From positions 6,155,517 through 6,219,259 of the forward strand of contig JBOZIK010000001.1 of assembly GCA_051453625.1 (NCBI GenBank): a DNA stretch of 63,743 nucleotides. The letters are read 5' to 3'. A program made the position numbers and the translations under genes. Origin of the DNA: Welwitschia mirabilis (Eukaryota; Gnetophyta; Gnetopsida; Welwitschiales). Below are positions 23,851 to 36,400 of this stretch, piece after piece. A model generated the notes under the pieces. It saw nothing but the letters and a program-made list of their open reading frames with translations, searched no databases and was not told the origin of the DNA. How positions within the stretch are numbered: position 1 is the stretch's first letter; every line of letters begins with the position of its first letter.

Positions 23851-23859
23851 CATTTCTTT

Positions 23860-26800
23860 TATGCATATTCCTTCAAGTTTAAATACACACATACATATTT
23901 ATTCTTCAAGGCTAAAACAAGTTTAAAGACATATCAATATGTGTAACATAACATGTTCATTTCATTATGAAGAAACAGGAACAATGATTTCAGATTGCAA
24001 TATAAGATGTGTATAAAAGTAACAATGATAAGAATAATGCTCGAAGACAGATGATTTATTTGAAAGTGACGATGATTTTAGATAGCATTTCTAGTTACAC
24101 ATTGTTCCTTAATTTGGAAATAGCATCCTTTCTATAACTTGGTTATAATTGAGTGAACTTCCTAGTCTCCTTGTTATGGCAAGATGAAAATTAGCCTTCT
24201 TCCAAAAAAAAAAAAAAATCCTGGTTATTCCTTTTTTTCTTAATTCATAATAGTCCATATGCTTCAAACTTAGAAAGTATGTCTTAGATCTAAAACATGA
24301 TTTTCTAAAATGATGGTTTACCTAAAATACGATTGCTAAGATGGATAAATAGCTATTGAATTTTCTAGGGTCTAACTACTCTTCATTTTGTCTGTATTCG
24401 TTACACTTCAGAAAATGTAGACATGCAACTTGAAAATATTTTAGTAGGAATAATAGTAAATTCAATGGAGTTTAAGTGAAAATTTGAAAATTTAAAACTA
24501 CCAGGCTTACAAACTAATTAGAGAAGATTTAAATACATCCTTTAATCTTCTAAGCTTTAGCAAGACCTACCCAAGAATCCAAATTTACCCTCCATGATAT
24601 AAAGGATAAGAAAGTTTTTCTAGCATGTTATTTAGAGTTATCTTTAAAGTACTAAAGTATGATATCAAATTATAGTAAATTTTTATGACATTTGGATCAC
24701 TTATTATTTGTTTGATTGATTTAATAAGGTACTCATCAACATTACTTGGATTTGAATAGAGCTTTTGTAAAATCCATTAAATACATGATCATTTCTTTAC
24801 CTACCAAAAGGTGAATTGGACACATTAAAGAGTAGGGGAACGTATGAATTCATTAATTTTAGTGAGATGCATTAGGATTTTATCTATAAGTAGTAGGAAC
24901 AGTCTTTGAGACATTTTGATGAAATATTAGGGGCATTGTAACTTATCATGGATTCCTACACTATTTCACATGAATGAATAAATCCTACATCTTGTATACA
25001 AGAGATTACAATCCACATAAATTGAAATCAATGTAAACTACCTCCAAGAGTTTTATATGCATTTTGGATATATGACATTAAAACAAGTGAAATCAATGTT
25101 ATTTGAAAGGATGGAGAATACTTCTTCATGAATAAATGTTATGTCCCAAGAGCCTGATAATTCTTAAAATGCAATTTATAATTAACAAGGAAATGGTTAT
25201 AAATGTGAATAAAGGACTCTATTAGCGTAGAATGAAAACTATCAACAAGGGAATGGTAAAAAGGTTTATAGGATTCCTCATAGTCTATTATTTCTTTCAA
25301 TTTTCTATTCTTTAGATTCAATATTCTGAATATCTCTATAATTAGTAATACACATATTTGTTGAGAAGAAATGTTTATAATTTTTGATGCCAATGACATA
25401 TGTGATTTTTTATGGTTTTTGGCCTTTTACGTGCCAAACCTAGGAGTTATGTCCTTTGACAAATGATTCATCCCCTTTTATTCAACAGTGACAATTTTAT
25501 ATTAGTGCATGCCCTTAAAAAAGCTTAACAGAGTCAATTAAGAAATGAAACAAACTTTATAAATATAAAACAAAGTAATTCATATGTGTGTGGGGCCTTA
25601 TGACATAATTACATGGTACAAGAGATAGAATGATGTTTAAATTTACCACATGCAAGAAACAAATAAGTGAATGCGTGGAGTTTAGAATGCATACATGATT
25701 TCATATAAGAGCTTTACATTGTCAGTACCACCAATTCAATCCATTTTCTTTATTGTGCACATGATTTGACAATAGTCCTTATATCATATTCATTCATAAG
25801 TATTATGTTTAAGAGTTGCACCATGCATTTGTATAGGGATTCCACTATTTAAATATTATTGCCCTCACACTTGTCATTTGATAATTGTATATGAAACATT
25901 GCATGCTTTAATTAATTCATAATTTTCATTATAAATAATAATATGATGTATCAATTTTGATGAATTATGTAAGATAAATCTAAATGTGGTTGATGGAGTC
26001 CTACCAAATAGTCTAGGCTTTCTCTCTCTTACTTTGACACTTAGGTTACCTGACAGTCTAAAACATAGGTTGGGACTTATAACTATGCCTAGGCAATTGG
26101 GTCTCCTACACATGGGTGTGGGCTTTTTGCCATGTTGAATGTGCACTTGACATTGATTTGGATTTATTAAGAAGAGGCCATGATCATATACCTCATTTAG
26201 AATCTGGATAGGATTTAATCATCAGAACTTCATTAATCAAATGTGCAATCATTGTTTTCATTCTGCTTGTAGCATGTTTGTTTGAATTGCAATGACAAAT
26301 GGGTTAAATAGAAACTTTAATATCCAATAACTCATAAAATGATATCTATCAAATTAAAGTTAGACAATTGAAATACTAAATGATTAATCATTTTNNNNNN
26401 NNNNNNNNNNNNNNNNNNNNNNNNNNNNNNNNNNNNNNNNNNNNNNNNNNNNNNNNNNNNNNNNNNNNNNNNNNNNNNNNNNNNNNNNNNNNNNNNNNNN
26501 NNNNNNNNNNNNNNNNNNNNNNNNNNNNNNNNNNNNNNNNNNNNNNNNNNNNNNNNNNNNNNNNNNNNNNNNNNNNNNNNNNNNNNNNNNNNNNNNNNNN
26601 NNNNNNNNNNNNNNNNNNNNNNNNNNNNNNNNNNNNNNNNNNNNNNNNNNNNNNNNNNNNNNNNNNNNNNNNNNNNNNNNNNNNNNNNNNNNNNNNNNNN
26701 NNNNNNNNNNNNNNNNNNNNNNNNNNNNNNNNNNNNNNNNNNNNNNNNNNNNNNNNNNNNNNNNNNNNNNNNNNNNNNNNNNNNNNNNNNNNNNNNNNNN

Positions 26801-28190
26801 NNNNNNNNNNNNNNNNNNNNNNNNNNNNNNNNNNNNNNNNNNNNNNNNNNNNNNNNGCAACAAAGTCAATAAGATTAAAAGCATTAGGTCATTTTGTTAA
26901 ATAACATATTAGGTCTTAGCAAAGGTTGCCTATATGGCTTAATCAAGGCTTCATTTTTCTAGAAATTGTTAGTTCAAAATTCAATCTATTGTAATTGGTA
27001 TCTTGATATCTTCCTATCAAATGTGGAACTAAAATACTTGTAAATTAGGCGCACCAATTTTGAAATCTCCTTGGTCATAAAGAAAAAATGAATTTGTCTT
27101 CACATTACAACATGGAATGCCTCTTTCATATCTTCATCTCAAACATCTCCTAGTACTATAGTTACATCATCAGATAATAATATTGAAACCATAAAATATC
27201 TTTAAGATTTAAGCCATTGAAAAGCCTAATAGAATTTTANNNNNNNNNNNNNNNNNNNNNNNNNNNNNNNNNNNNNNNNNNNNNNNNNNNNNNNNNNNNN
27301 NNNNNNNNNNNNNNNNNNNNNNNNNNNNNNNNNNNNNNNATCATCAGATAATAATATTTAAACCATAAAATATCTTTAAGATTTAAGCCATTGAAAAGCC
27401 TAATAGAATTTTACTTTTTGTAGAAATGTAGTTTATGTGCCTTACATTTGTGAATAAACTATAAAAGTGAGAAAACAATACTCCTTTTATAATATCCTAC
27501 TCTTTTGACATAACATATAACATGACCCCTTTTATTTTAAGACATTAATAGAAGTGGCAACTTAATCTACAATATCGATCAAATGTTAATAAACCTTATT
27601 GCCATTTAGATTGGTGTTGACATGTAAAAAAGTTAAAACATTAGTAACTTTGGACTAGGGTTACACATTTAGGAATAACATAAGGTAACAAAAATTCAAT
27701 TGAATGGTAGTCAAAGTTTATGTTTATGTTTAAAATTAAAAACTTATGTACTAAATGCAATGTTGGCATGCAAAAAAAGTAAAACATTAGTATATGAAAA
27801 TAACATATGTTTTAAGGACATGAATGAAAATGAGATTTATACCCAAAGTTCAAGACTATCTGAATGGTTTTATATATATAAAAGGACTTCTACCATCATA
27901 TTTTGTTAAGGGGTCTTTCGATTAGACAAACATCCCATATGTTAGACTACCATAGTTGGGTACTTTAACACTATATTACTATTAGACTAGCTAATATTTA
28001 TTCTAGATTCTCACTATTGTTGATGTTCTTCTATGATAGTTTACCTTGTGTTGAGACTATTATAGAAATACATATAATGAAATCATTATATCCATCATCG
28101 TCATCTGATAAATCCATCTATGTGAGGAACAAGGGCTAGATGTTTATGAAGAGGTATTACATATGCAATTACATCTAAAGTTATTCTTAT
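23860..28190. other. CACTA interior with no recognised gene
   Basis: AT-rich sequence with two gaps (26395-26856 and 27240-27339). The open frames that appear to span the larger gap are made of N. No transposase motif is seen before 28.2 kb. A GC-richer patch at about 25,990-26,130 looks like part of an LTR but has no partner. Confidence 0.5.
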
Positions 28191-28215
28191 AACTTTAAAA
28201 ATATCATGTACTTAT

Positions 28216-31200
28216 TTGTCTAGTATTAATATGTATAGGACATGTAAGAAGTATGAGAATGGTGTAAAGAAGTTCATAGATTTTGCAATTAACAATTCTT
28301 TTAGTTCTCAAGGCATACTTTATGCATGTGTAAAATGCCGCAACCCTTGTTATCGACAATCAAATATAGTTTTTGAGCATCTTTTATGTAAAGGCATGGA
28401 TAATACATACATAAAATAGATTATGCATGGGAAAGAATTAGAATAATGCTATGAAAAATGTAGTAATAAAAATATAATACAAGATGATCCTATTTCCATG
28501 ATGAAATAAGCCTTTATGTTCTTTAATGAGGGGGAGTAATCACATAAAGAAAAAACCATCATGGATTTCTCAAATTCTAATAACTTCAATGGTGATGTAA
28601 AAAAAATGCAAAATATGATAGGTTAATTAAAGAAGGTAAGGAGCCATTGTACCCTAATTGCATAAAATATACAAAGCTTTCTATGATTATCAAATTACTT
28701 ACCATTAAAGGAATGGGTGCATGGTCAAATTCAACATTTTCAATATTGCTTGGTCTCTTTCATGAATTCTTTCTAGAAGGTAATACAATTCCATGTTATT
28801 ATAATCAATTGAAAAGGACACTTCACTCCCTAGGTATGAAATATGATAAATTACATGCATTCCTTAATGACTGTGTGTTATATTAGAAGGAGCATGAGAA
28901 TAAAAATAAATGTGCTCAGTGTGATGCGTCTAGATGGAAATCAAAGAGAGATACCAAGGACAGTAAGCTAGACAAAAGATTACCTATCAAAGTGTTGCAA
29001 TACTTTCCATTAATTCCAAAGCTACAAAGGCTTTATGCATCATTCACAATAGTGGAACATAAGATATAACATTCAAAAAGGTAGATAGACCATGACATAA
29101 TGCAACATCCAACAAATGCTCTATTATAGAAAAATATTAATGAATCATACAATGAATTTAAGCTTGAACCTAGACATGTAAGGCTTGATATTACAACAGA
29201 TGGATTTAATCCTTTTGAGGTGCTTTCCACTTCTTATAGTTGTTGGCAAGTTATGATGGTTGTCTATAACTTACCATCCTGGCTATGCATGACAAGGTCT
29301 TAGGTAATAGTTTCTTTACTCATACCCAGGCCTATAACCAGGAAAAGATATTGATGTGTACCTTCAACCTCTTATTAAAGAATTGAAGCTACTATGGTAT
29401 GAGAAAGTAAAAAAACACTTGATACACTAAAAAAGGAGTTATTTATCAGAAAAGCAGTGCTGTTTTGGACCATAAATGATTTTCCAGCATATGGAAACAT
29501 TTTAGGATGGAGCACGAAGGGGATATTAGCATGTATCATATGTGCTTATAATACCAATTTCCTATGGTTGTCTCATAATAGGAAACATTGTTACCAAGGG
29601 CATAGAAGATTCCTTAATAAAAATCATAGGTATAGACAAATGAATAGACCTTTAAATGGTCAAGTAGAAGAAGAATAAAAAGAAGAACCCACGCCATTAA
29701 GTAGTGAAGAGATTATTTTCCAACTTGATAACATGGATTTTACTTAGGGGAAGTGCATTTTTAAACATTAATAAAAAAAGGCAAAAATGCCAAAACATGG
29801 AAAGCAAGAAAACCATTTAAAGGTCACTCCACCTAGTAAATTTAAAAGATCACAAAATAAATGCAAGAAACCCAATTTGTGCATTCCAGGAGAAGAACAT
29901 AGCAATAGATGAAAAAAGAGATCAATACTATTTAATCTCCCATATTAAAAGGCAATAAAAGTTTATAAAATAATTTAACAATAAATTATTTTACTTTCTT
30001 ATGATTTCATTTAATAACTTTTTTATTTCTAACATGTACACAAAAACATGATATTCAACACAATTTGGATGTTATGCATATTGAAAGAAATATCTCTAAT
30101 AGCTTGGTAAGAAAAATCTTTAACATTAAATAAAAATCAAAGGATAAGCTTGAAGCATTACTTGATCTAAAAGAGCTAGGTCTCAGAGATGAACTTTCAC
30201 CTATTATGATGAGCAATGGTAAAAAGACATTCCTTGCACCTGCTAGTTTTGTGATGTTAGTAAGAAAAAAGAATTCTTTTCTTAATATGTTATCAGAATT
30301 GAAACTTCCAGAGGGGCATGCATCAAATATTCATAGATGTATCCTATAAAAAGAACATAGACTTTCTATCTTAAGAGTTATGACTACCATGTCCTTTTGC
30401 AACTTATTCTTCCCATTGCTTTTCATTACTTGCTTCCATGTAAGGTGCGTCCATTAATAATTCAAATGTTTTTATTATTCAAGGAGATTTATCATAAGGA
30501 AATTAATATAAAAATCTTGGGAGAACTAAAATTAAGAATTTCTATCATACTTTGTGATCTTGAGAGAATATTTCCTCTAACTTTCTTTGATATCATGATG
30601 TATTTACCTATTCATTTGGCAAGGGAGGTCAGGTTTTGTAGACCCGTGCAATATTGATAGATGTATCCTATAGAAAGGTAATAAACATATTTATTTTTTC
30701 CCCCATAAATTTATATTGTTAATAATTATGAACTAACTATGAAGTTTTAACATGTCTACTATTTAGGTTCTTGAAAGTTTTAAAGGGGTATGTCAATGTT
30801 GCGATCCCAAATTGTCATGTTTTAATGGTGTAATTGGAGATGTTTTACAAGCAATAGGATCTCAATTCAATCATTTTCAGGCATTTTATCATGAACTGAT
30901 CCAACAATCTAATTATGACATTAATGCCATATTTTCATCTAGAAAATCAAGAATTCAAACAAGGAATAAAGTGGAGGAAAAAGTGGAGGAGAAGACCAAA
31001 AAAATTATTGTCTTCCCCTTTATCATTCCCAAGACAGCGGGCATGACAACTCGAAGGAGGCTAGCTTAGGCTGACTTGGTGAGGTTGACGTGGCTTGCTG
31101 ACATGGTTGTCATGGTGCATGTCATCCCCATGACACTAGAGATAAGCCATTTATTTGTGAATTCAAATACCAACTGGATTTTGACATGGCTGGCTATGAT

Positions 31201-33252
31201 TGGAAGATGAAGGAGTGTCATGTCCATTGTCATCCCCACAATGACGATAATACAATAGTTTCATAACTTCTTCTTAACCGAGTCAATTAAGGTTTAGTTT
31301 ATGCTTAATGATGCCCCTTCCCCTGTACTAACCTCCCTGACCTGTAACCACCCTAGGAAAGCTATAAAAACCTCCATTTAGCATCATTTAGACATCTTTT
31401 TAGCATTAAAGGATTGGTGACAAAAGCATCTAAGGAGTCAAGGGTCTGTTTCAGCATAGGAGAGATTGTTCTTGGTGATTAGGCTATGGTTCTAACATTG
31501 AGGAGTCACTACCTTGCTGAGGTGATTGTAAGACATTCCATTGATTTAATAAAATGTCTTTATTCTTCTATTCTTATAATGTCTCTTATGATTTGTGTTA
31601 AAGTTGGATTAATACTATTTCTTAGATGAATTCCAAATTAGACACAAGTCATATGGGCTGAGTTGGGTGGCAACAACTCAGAAATTTGGTTATCATAGGC
31701 TTGCATTTCATTTCTCTTTCATAATTTGCATTGTACGATTAGAATATTTGCATTATCAATTTCCTTTTTGCATGACAAAAACACAAAATTGATTTAAACA
31801 TTTGATTGTAATTCAAGTTATATTCTTTCTTATTTATGTGCTTGATTAGATCGTTGCCTTATGCTCTCCAGATTACGATATTCATTGCTTAATTCACCCT
31901 ATACTAACCCTAATTGCAATTTACTTGTTTTAAGAATTGATTACTTTTGAAGTGTAAATTTAGGACACCAATAGTGAAAAAAAAAAAAAGAACAAAATAA
32001 AGGAATGCATTTCAGAAGCTTTTATTATAGAAGAAGCATTAATTTTTTGTAGTAAGTACATGATAAATATCGATACATTAAAAAATTGATTATAATGCAA
32101 TAAAGTTCTCAACAATGACTTCATTGAATCATCTATATATCCAAAAGGAAGATTATTAGGTGCAACAAATAGAATTCTATCGAGTGAAATAGAAAATGAA
32201 CAGGCACATAGATATGTGTTGTTTAATACCTCATGCATTGAATCATATGTGAAGTAAGTCAATCAGGATTTCATTATTTTATTGTTATTATATACATTCT
32301 TAATTTTATTTTTGGATAATCAACATCTACAAGAAATTCGTAGAGGCTTTTCATGAATGACAAAGTATAGAGATCGTTGTACTACTTGGTTTGAAGAACA
32401 TGTAATGTATGATACATTCTATATAAAGTTATTAATGGCTATGCAATTATGATGTCTAAAATATGTATACATATAAATTTTTTGATGTTTTAGATTTACA
32501 TGTTAAGGGAAAAAGCAATGCTTAATGAAGAATAAGAAAAAGAAGTAAAATGGTTGTCACATTGTCCAAGTAGGCATGCATAAAGGTACAAGGAATACCT
32601 AATTAATGGGTATTAGATTTCATGTAAAGGAGAGAAATGCAGAGTTAACATGTTAAAATAGTGGAGTTTCTATTATTACAAATACTCCATGTATATCAAC
32701 TGTAAAGTATAACAATCTCATAAGTAATTATGTAAAATATTATGGTATCTTGAAAGATATAGTCATATTAGATTATAGTTTTATATTTAATGTTGTAATC
32801 TTAAATGTGAATGGTTTGATGTTTTTCAATAAGCTGACATCAAGAAGAATGAGTATGATTTCATGCTTATTAACACAAGTAAATATGTCAGGGCTGATTA
32901 TGAATGAGATGAACCATTCATATTAGCTAGTCAAGCATCACATGTTTTCTATGTAAGGAACATTGAGAATCCTTCATAAAGTATTGTAGCAACATTTAAT
33001 CCAAGATATATTTATGATGAGAGTGAAAATATAGAATTTTCTAAAGTGGAAGAGGATAGGGAAGATAATTTGACATCCTTACACCATAGTTACCTCCTTG
33101 ATAAGGAGAATGATGCTAAAGTTAAAAACATAAAGTGGACTTATATAGATTCAGATGCTATTATGGTTGATGCTTGGAATTTACAAGCTTCAGATTGTTC
33201 ACAATACGCATGTTATAAAAGAGTATACATTTATGTTCACTTAGAATATTAA
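28216..33252 (+). pseudogene. CACTA transposase TNP2-like gene, decayed
   Basis: Domains appear in the usual TNP2 order. Transposase-associated N-terminal domain, 28,231-28,440: KYENGVKKFIDFA, ACVKCRNPC and HLLCKGMDNTY, where the Trp expected next is a TAG. Transposase_21, 28,640-29,680: YPNCIKYTKLS, GAWSNSTFS, LHAFLNDCVLY, KVLQYFPLIPKLQRLY, RLDITTDGFNPF (a conserved Asp) and FWTINDFPAYG followed by GWSTKG, then CYQGHRRFL. Further on: NLDVMHIERN near 30,060, DUF4218 LPIAFHYLLP and IFPLTFFDIMMYLPIHLARE at 30,400-30,625, and WMYPIER ending at a donor GTAATA; the next exon near 30,766-30,810 gives FLKVLKGYVN. After a 1.2-kb insertion the frame resumes at 32,006 (SEAFIIEEALIFCSKY, then QAHRYVLFN). 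DUF4216 follows at 32,800-33,250 (EPFILASQASHVFYV). In-frame stops throughout make it non-functional. Confidence 0.88.
30813..32005 (+). mobile_element. LTR-type insertion splitting the TNP2 exon
   Basis: The TNP2 frame stops after KGYVNVAIPN (30,810) and resumes with SEAF at about 32,011, so roughly 1.2 kb is inserted. The insert has a TATA box CTATAAAAA at 31,362-31,370, a GC-richer U3-like part (31,040-31,340) rich in GACATGG/GTCAT words, and a polyadenylation-like AATAAAATG near 31,545. It resembles, in word order, the reverse complement of 53.6-54.3 kb. Exact ends and a target duplication could not be fixed; the right side has an A-run (31,979-31,991). Confidence 0.6.
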
Positions 33253-33990
33253 ATAATTAATATAGTTTTCATATCTATTTTATCTTATGATATTAATTTA
33301 TGTGAATAGTACTTGTAGCTATGTTATTGAAAGTAAGGAGGACATTAGGGGTGGTTCTTAGTTATCTTTGTTTTCATCTACTAGAGGTATGTTGATCAAG
33401 TTAGTAATTTTTTCTTTTTACATCATGGTATTTATTTTTACATTATTTATAGAATTAGGTTATGAAAATATAAGTTGTAGTTGAAAATATAAGTTAGAAA
33501 ATCAAATTATATTGGAAAATTTTAAAAACCATCATCATGTTCTTGATAGTTTAAAAGAATTAGTACATGCTAGTCTTAATTGATTTAATTTTAATAATTA
33601 ATATAAACTTCTTAACATAGTTTTTTTTAAGATATCCTCTAAGTACAAATATATTCTTTGAATATATTGAGGGATAAGAGCCTTCTTATGGGTATAAGAA
33701 AAAGAGGAAGAAGAAGGAACATGGAACCTTCTAATAGTATAGGATTTACCAATAAGAATATTATTTTTTCAAAATATTTTATGTGTGCATGTATAAAAAT
33801 TAAGTTTTATTTTGAAATATCATTCACTCATAAATAGTTCTTTCTCTATAAGTACTGATAATGTTAATGATTCTCCACAACAAGAGCAAAGAATATCTGA
33901 TACTGTTATAGGTAATAATAGATAGATATTTAAGAGTAATCACTTCATTACTTTATTTTGTTTTTATTAATTAGATTTTTTAATATATAG
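33250..33990. other. Spacer between TNP2-like and TNPA-like genes
   Basis: AT-rich, with no recognised motif. A short basic frame (KKRKKKEHGT) near 33,700 could be an exon of the second gene but is not supported by family similarity I can name. Confidence 0.4.
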
Positions 33991-33997
33991 GAGAAGG

Positions 33998-35270
33998 TGG
34001 TGCTAGCTCCAATTCCACAAAAAGAGGAAAAGCAAAATGCCTTGACTTAGCCAAAATTTGGCCCAATGAGAAGATACAAATGAGATGGAATAAGAAAGGC
34101 TAAGCAATTGGTCCAAATAGAGAAAAATTATCATTCTACTTGGGGAAAATATTAAGGGATAATATAATTACACTGAAAAAATATAAAAATTACAGAGCAC
34201 TACCTAAGCATTTAAAAAATGATTTATGGGATATGGTCAATATATGTTATTATTCAATAATTATTTCATACACACATATAACTTGTGATTATTACATTCC
34301 ATTTTAATACATGTCAAACATATAGCAAAAATTTGAAGTGTCTAAAGAGAATAAGAACTTTGTATTCAAAAAGATGTGTAAACCATGGTGTGAACAAAAA
34401 AATAAAGTGGAAAAGGACTTTTATGATGCTTATAAGAATGATGCAGATAAGCTTGCACATGTTCTTGGGAATTTCAACTACAACAATGGCAAGAGATGGT
34501 GGCATATTTGAGTTTAAACAAATGGCAAGTATGTAAGATGCATCTTAAGAGTTTTAACCTAGAATACATTCTAAAATAATTATAGACATATTCTTAACAT
34601 TCAAATTTTCTATATGTTAATAGGAATTAAGACAAAGAAACAAAAGATGTAATAGGCAACAAGTTTACATCATATCAGTGGAAGAAAACCTATGGAACAA
34701 ATAGAAGATGATATGGTGATAAACTATTGAATTAATAAGAACAAATGTTTTTCCAATGTGTTATTTCTAATGTTAATACTGATTATTATAGAGAGTGAAG
34801 ACATGAGATATTTCAAAAATAATAGATCATGTAAATCTATGGAAAAAATGCATACATTAGGTTAGATGGATCAACAGCTACATCAAAAGCTATTAAAATT
34901 ATTATAAGTAGTAATTACTTAATTTATAATACTCTAAACATACATTGTCTGAACAACTTTCATATCATTTTATGCAAGAGAAAATAAATAAAGTGATTGA
35001 AGAAAATCCAAATAACATGTTAACTACTAGATATGCTTCCATTGCATGTGTGCTAGATCTTGAGTATCCTAGTAGATTTTGTGCTATCCGTGATTTTGTA
35101 ATAATTAAAAGTTTCTTTCTAAGGAAAACATCTTCTATGAGCTCATCTCAAGTTATTCATAATTTAAATGAACTTAGAAAGGAGAATAAGTATTTTAAAA
35201 TAAATTAGCAAGTATGGAAGAAAAAATTTCAAAAATTATGAATATGTTGTAATAAGCAGGTCCTTTGGTA
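33998..35270 (+). pseudogene. CACTA TNPA-like / Transposase_24 gene, decayed
   Basis: After an acceptor-like stretch near 34,000, the frame reads SNSTKRGKAKCLDLAK, then AIGPNREKLSFYLG and LPKHLKNDLWDMV, the typical start of the plant Transposase_24 family. Next come VEKDFYDAYKN and NNGKRWWHI near 34,410-34,505. A last open part, 34,945-35,208, has KINKVIEENPNNMLT and EYPSRFCAIRDFV, comparable to the EHPGRVRGVG region. TNPA-type proteins bind the subterminal repeats in CACTA elements. Introns and stops separate the pieces, and a gap at 35,308 follows. Assignment rests on motif order and on position downstream of TNP2. Confidence 0.75.
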
Positions 35271-35407
35271 AGAATGCAACTTCATTTTTTGTAATGTCAA
35301 TATACTTNNNNNNNNNNNNNNNNNNNNNNNNNNNNNNNNNNNNNNNNNNNNNNNNNNNNNNNNNNNNNNNNNNNNNNNNNNNNNNNNNNNNNNNNNNNNN
35401 NNNNNNN

Positions 35408-35700
35408 TGGTATTAATTTTGGACAAGTCCCTATCTTTTATGATAATACTAGTTCTAAAAACATATCTAAAAATTCTGTTCAGCACTTAAGAATCAAACA
35501 TATTAAGATAAGGCACAATTTTTAAAAAGATCAAATAGAAAAAGAACAAATTTCTATGACTTTTGTGAGTATAGATAAATAACTAGTAGATATTTTTACT
35601 AAACCCCTAAATTTTAATACTTTTCCTCATCTGTGAAATGAACTAGGGATTATCTCATTATCCTTTGGCTGATTGTAGGATGATCAACCAAATCCTTGAT
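35408..35700 (+). pseudogene. Copia RNase H C terminus (SIRE/Maximus-like)
   Basis: The frame gives PIFYDNTSSKNISKNSVQH then LRIKHIKIRH, TFVSIDK (next codon a stop), LVDIFTKPL and NELGIISLS. These are hallmarks of the end of the copia polyprotein. Stops interrupt it. Everything upstream is lost at the gap 35,308-35,407, where the retroelement meets CACTA sequence. Confidence 0.85.
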
Positions 35701-35747
35701 TTGGAATGAAATCCAAGTTGCCCAGACCCTATTAGTTNNNNNNNNNN

Positions 35748-36400
35748 CAAAAAAGCTAGAAGTATAGAATGGAAAGTAATCATAGAATATAAATTGCATT
35801 ATCTGTTTCACTCTTTTCTATATGCTTTTGTTTGTTCTCTATTTTTGCTCTAATGTGTTTTTCTCTTCTTTGTCATTGATGCCAAAAAGGGGAGAATTAG
35901 TTGTATTGTTAATATGCTTTTAGAAGTAGTCTGCTCTTGATGAATACTTTTACGTTCTACTATCTATTTTAGTGAAATAAAAATGCACTTGTTTTTATGC
36001 TCTTCAATTTGTGTCTCAAAATTTTTAGTGCAAATCTAATTTTCCTATAAACTTAAATTTTTGATACACCAATCATTTAGGATAAAAATGTTATTTCTCC
36101 TATATATGTGTAAGTCCACTTTTAATTATCAATAAACAAAATGTTCAAAAAATAGAATGATTAAGATATGGTTAAAAATTATTTTCCATAAACATTTTAA
36201 CATTTTATAAACTCTCCAAATGTGTACCTCAAAATTGTTTTAATGTTAGTACAAATTGAAACTTATGAAAATGTGTTCATTTTGTATAAAAAGGCTTAAT
36301 ATTTTTAAAAAGCTTAATAGGCACATCGTGAGGGGAAGATTTCTTAATTTTAATATTTTACAACTAAGGAATGTTTACCATCAATGTTAAAGGGGGAGAT
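35748..36400 (+). mobile_element. Copia 3' spacer and polypurine tract
   Basis: Sequence between pol and the 3' LTR. GATGCCAAAAAGGGGAGAA near 35,880 is a phrase typical of SIRE-type elements. It ends with AAGGGGGAGA (36,390-36,399), the polypurine tract, one base before the LTR. Confidence 0.7.

Noticed and set aside
26380-26904. Long open frames across the 462-base gap, both strands
   Set aside because: They consist almost wholly of N; the same applies to frames across 49,395-49,920 and 54,722-55,141.
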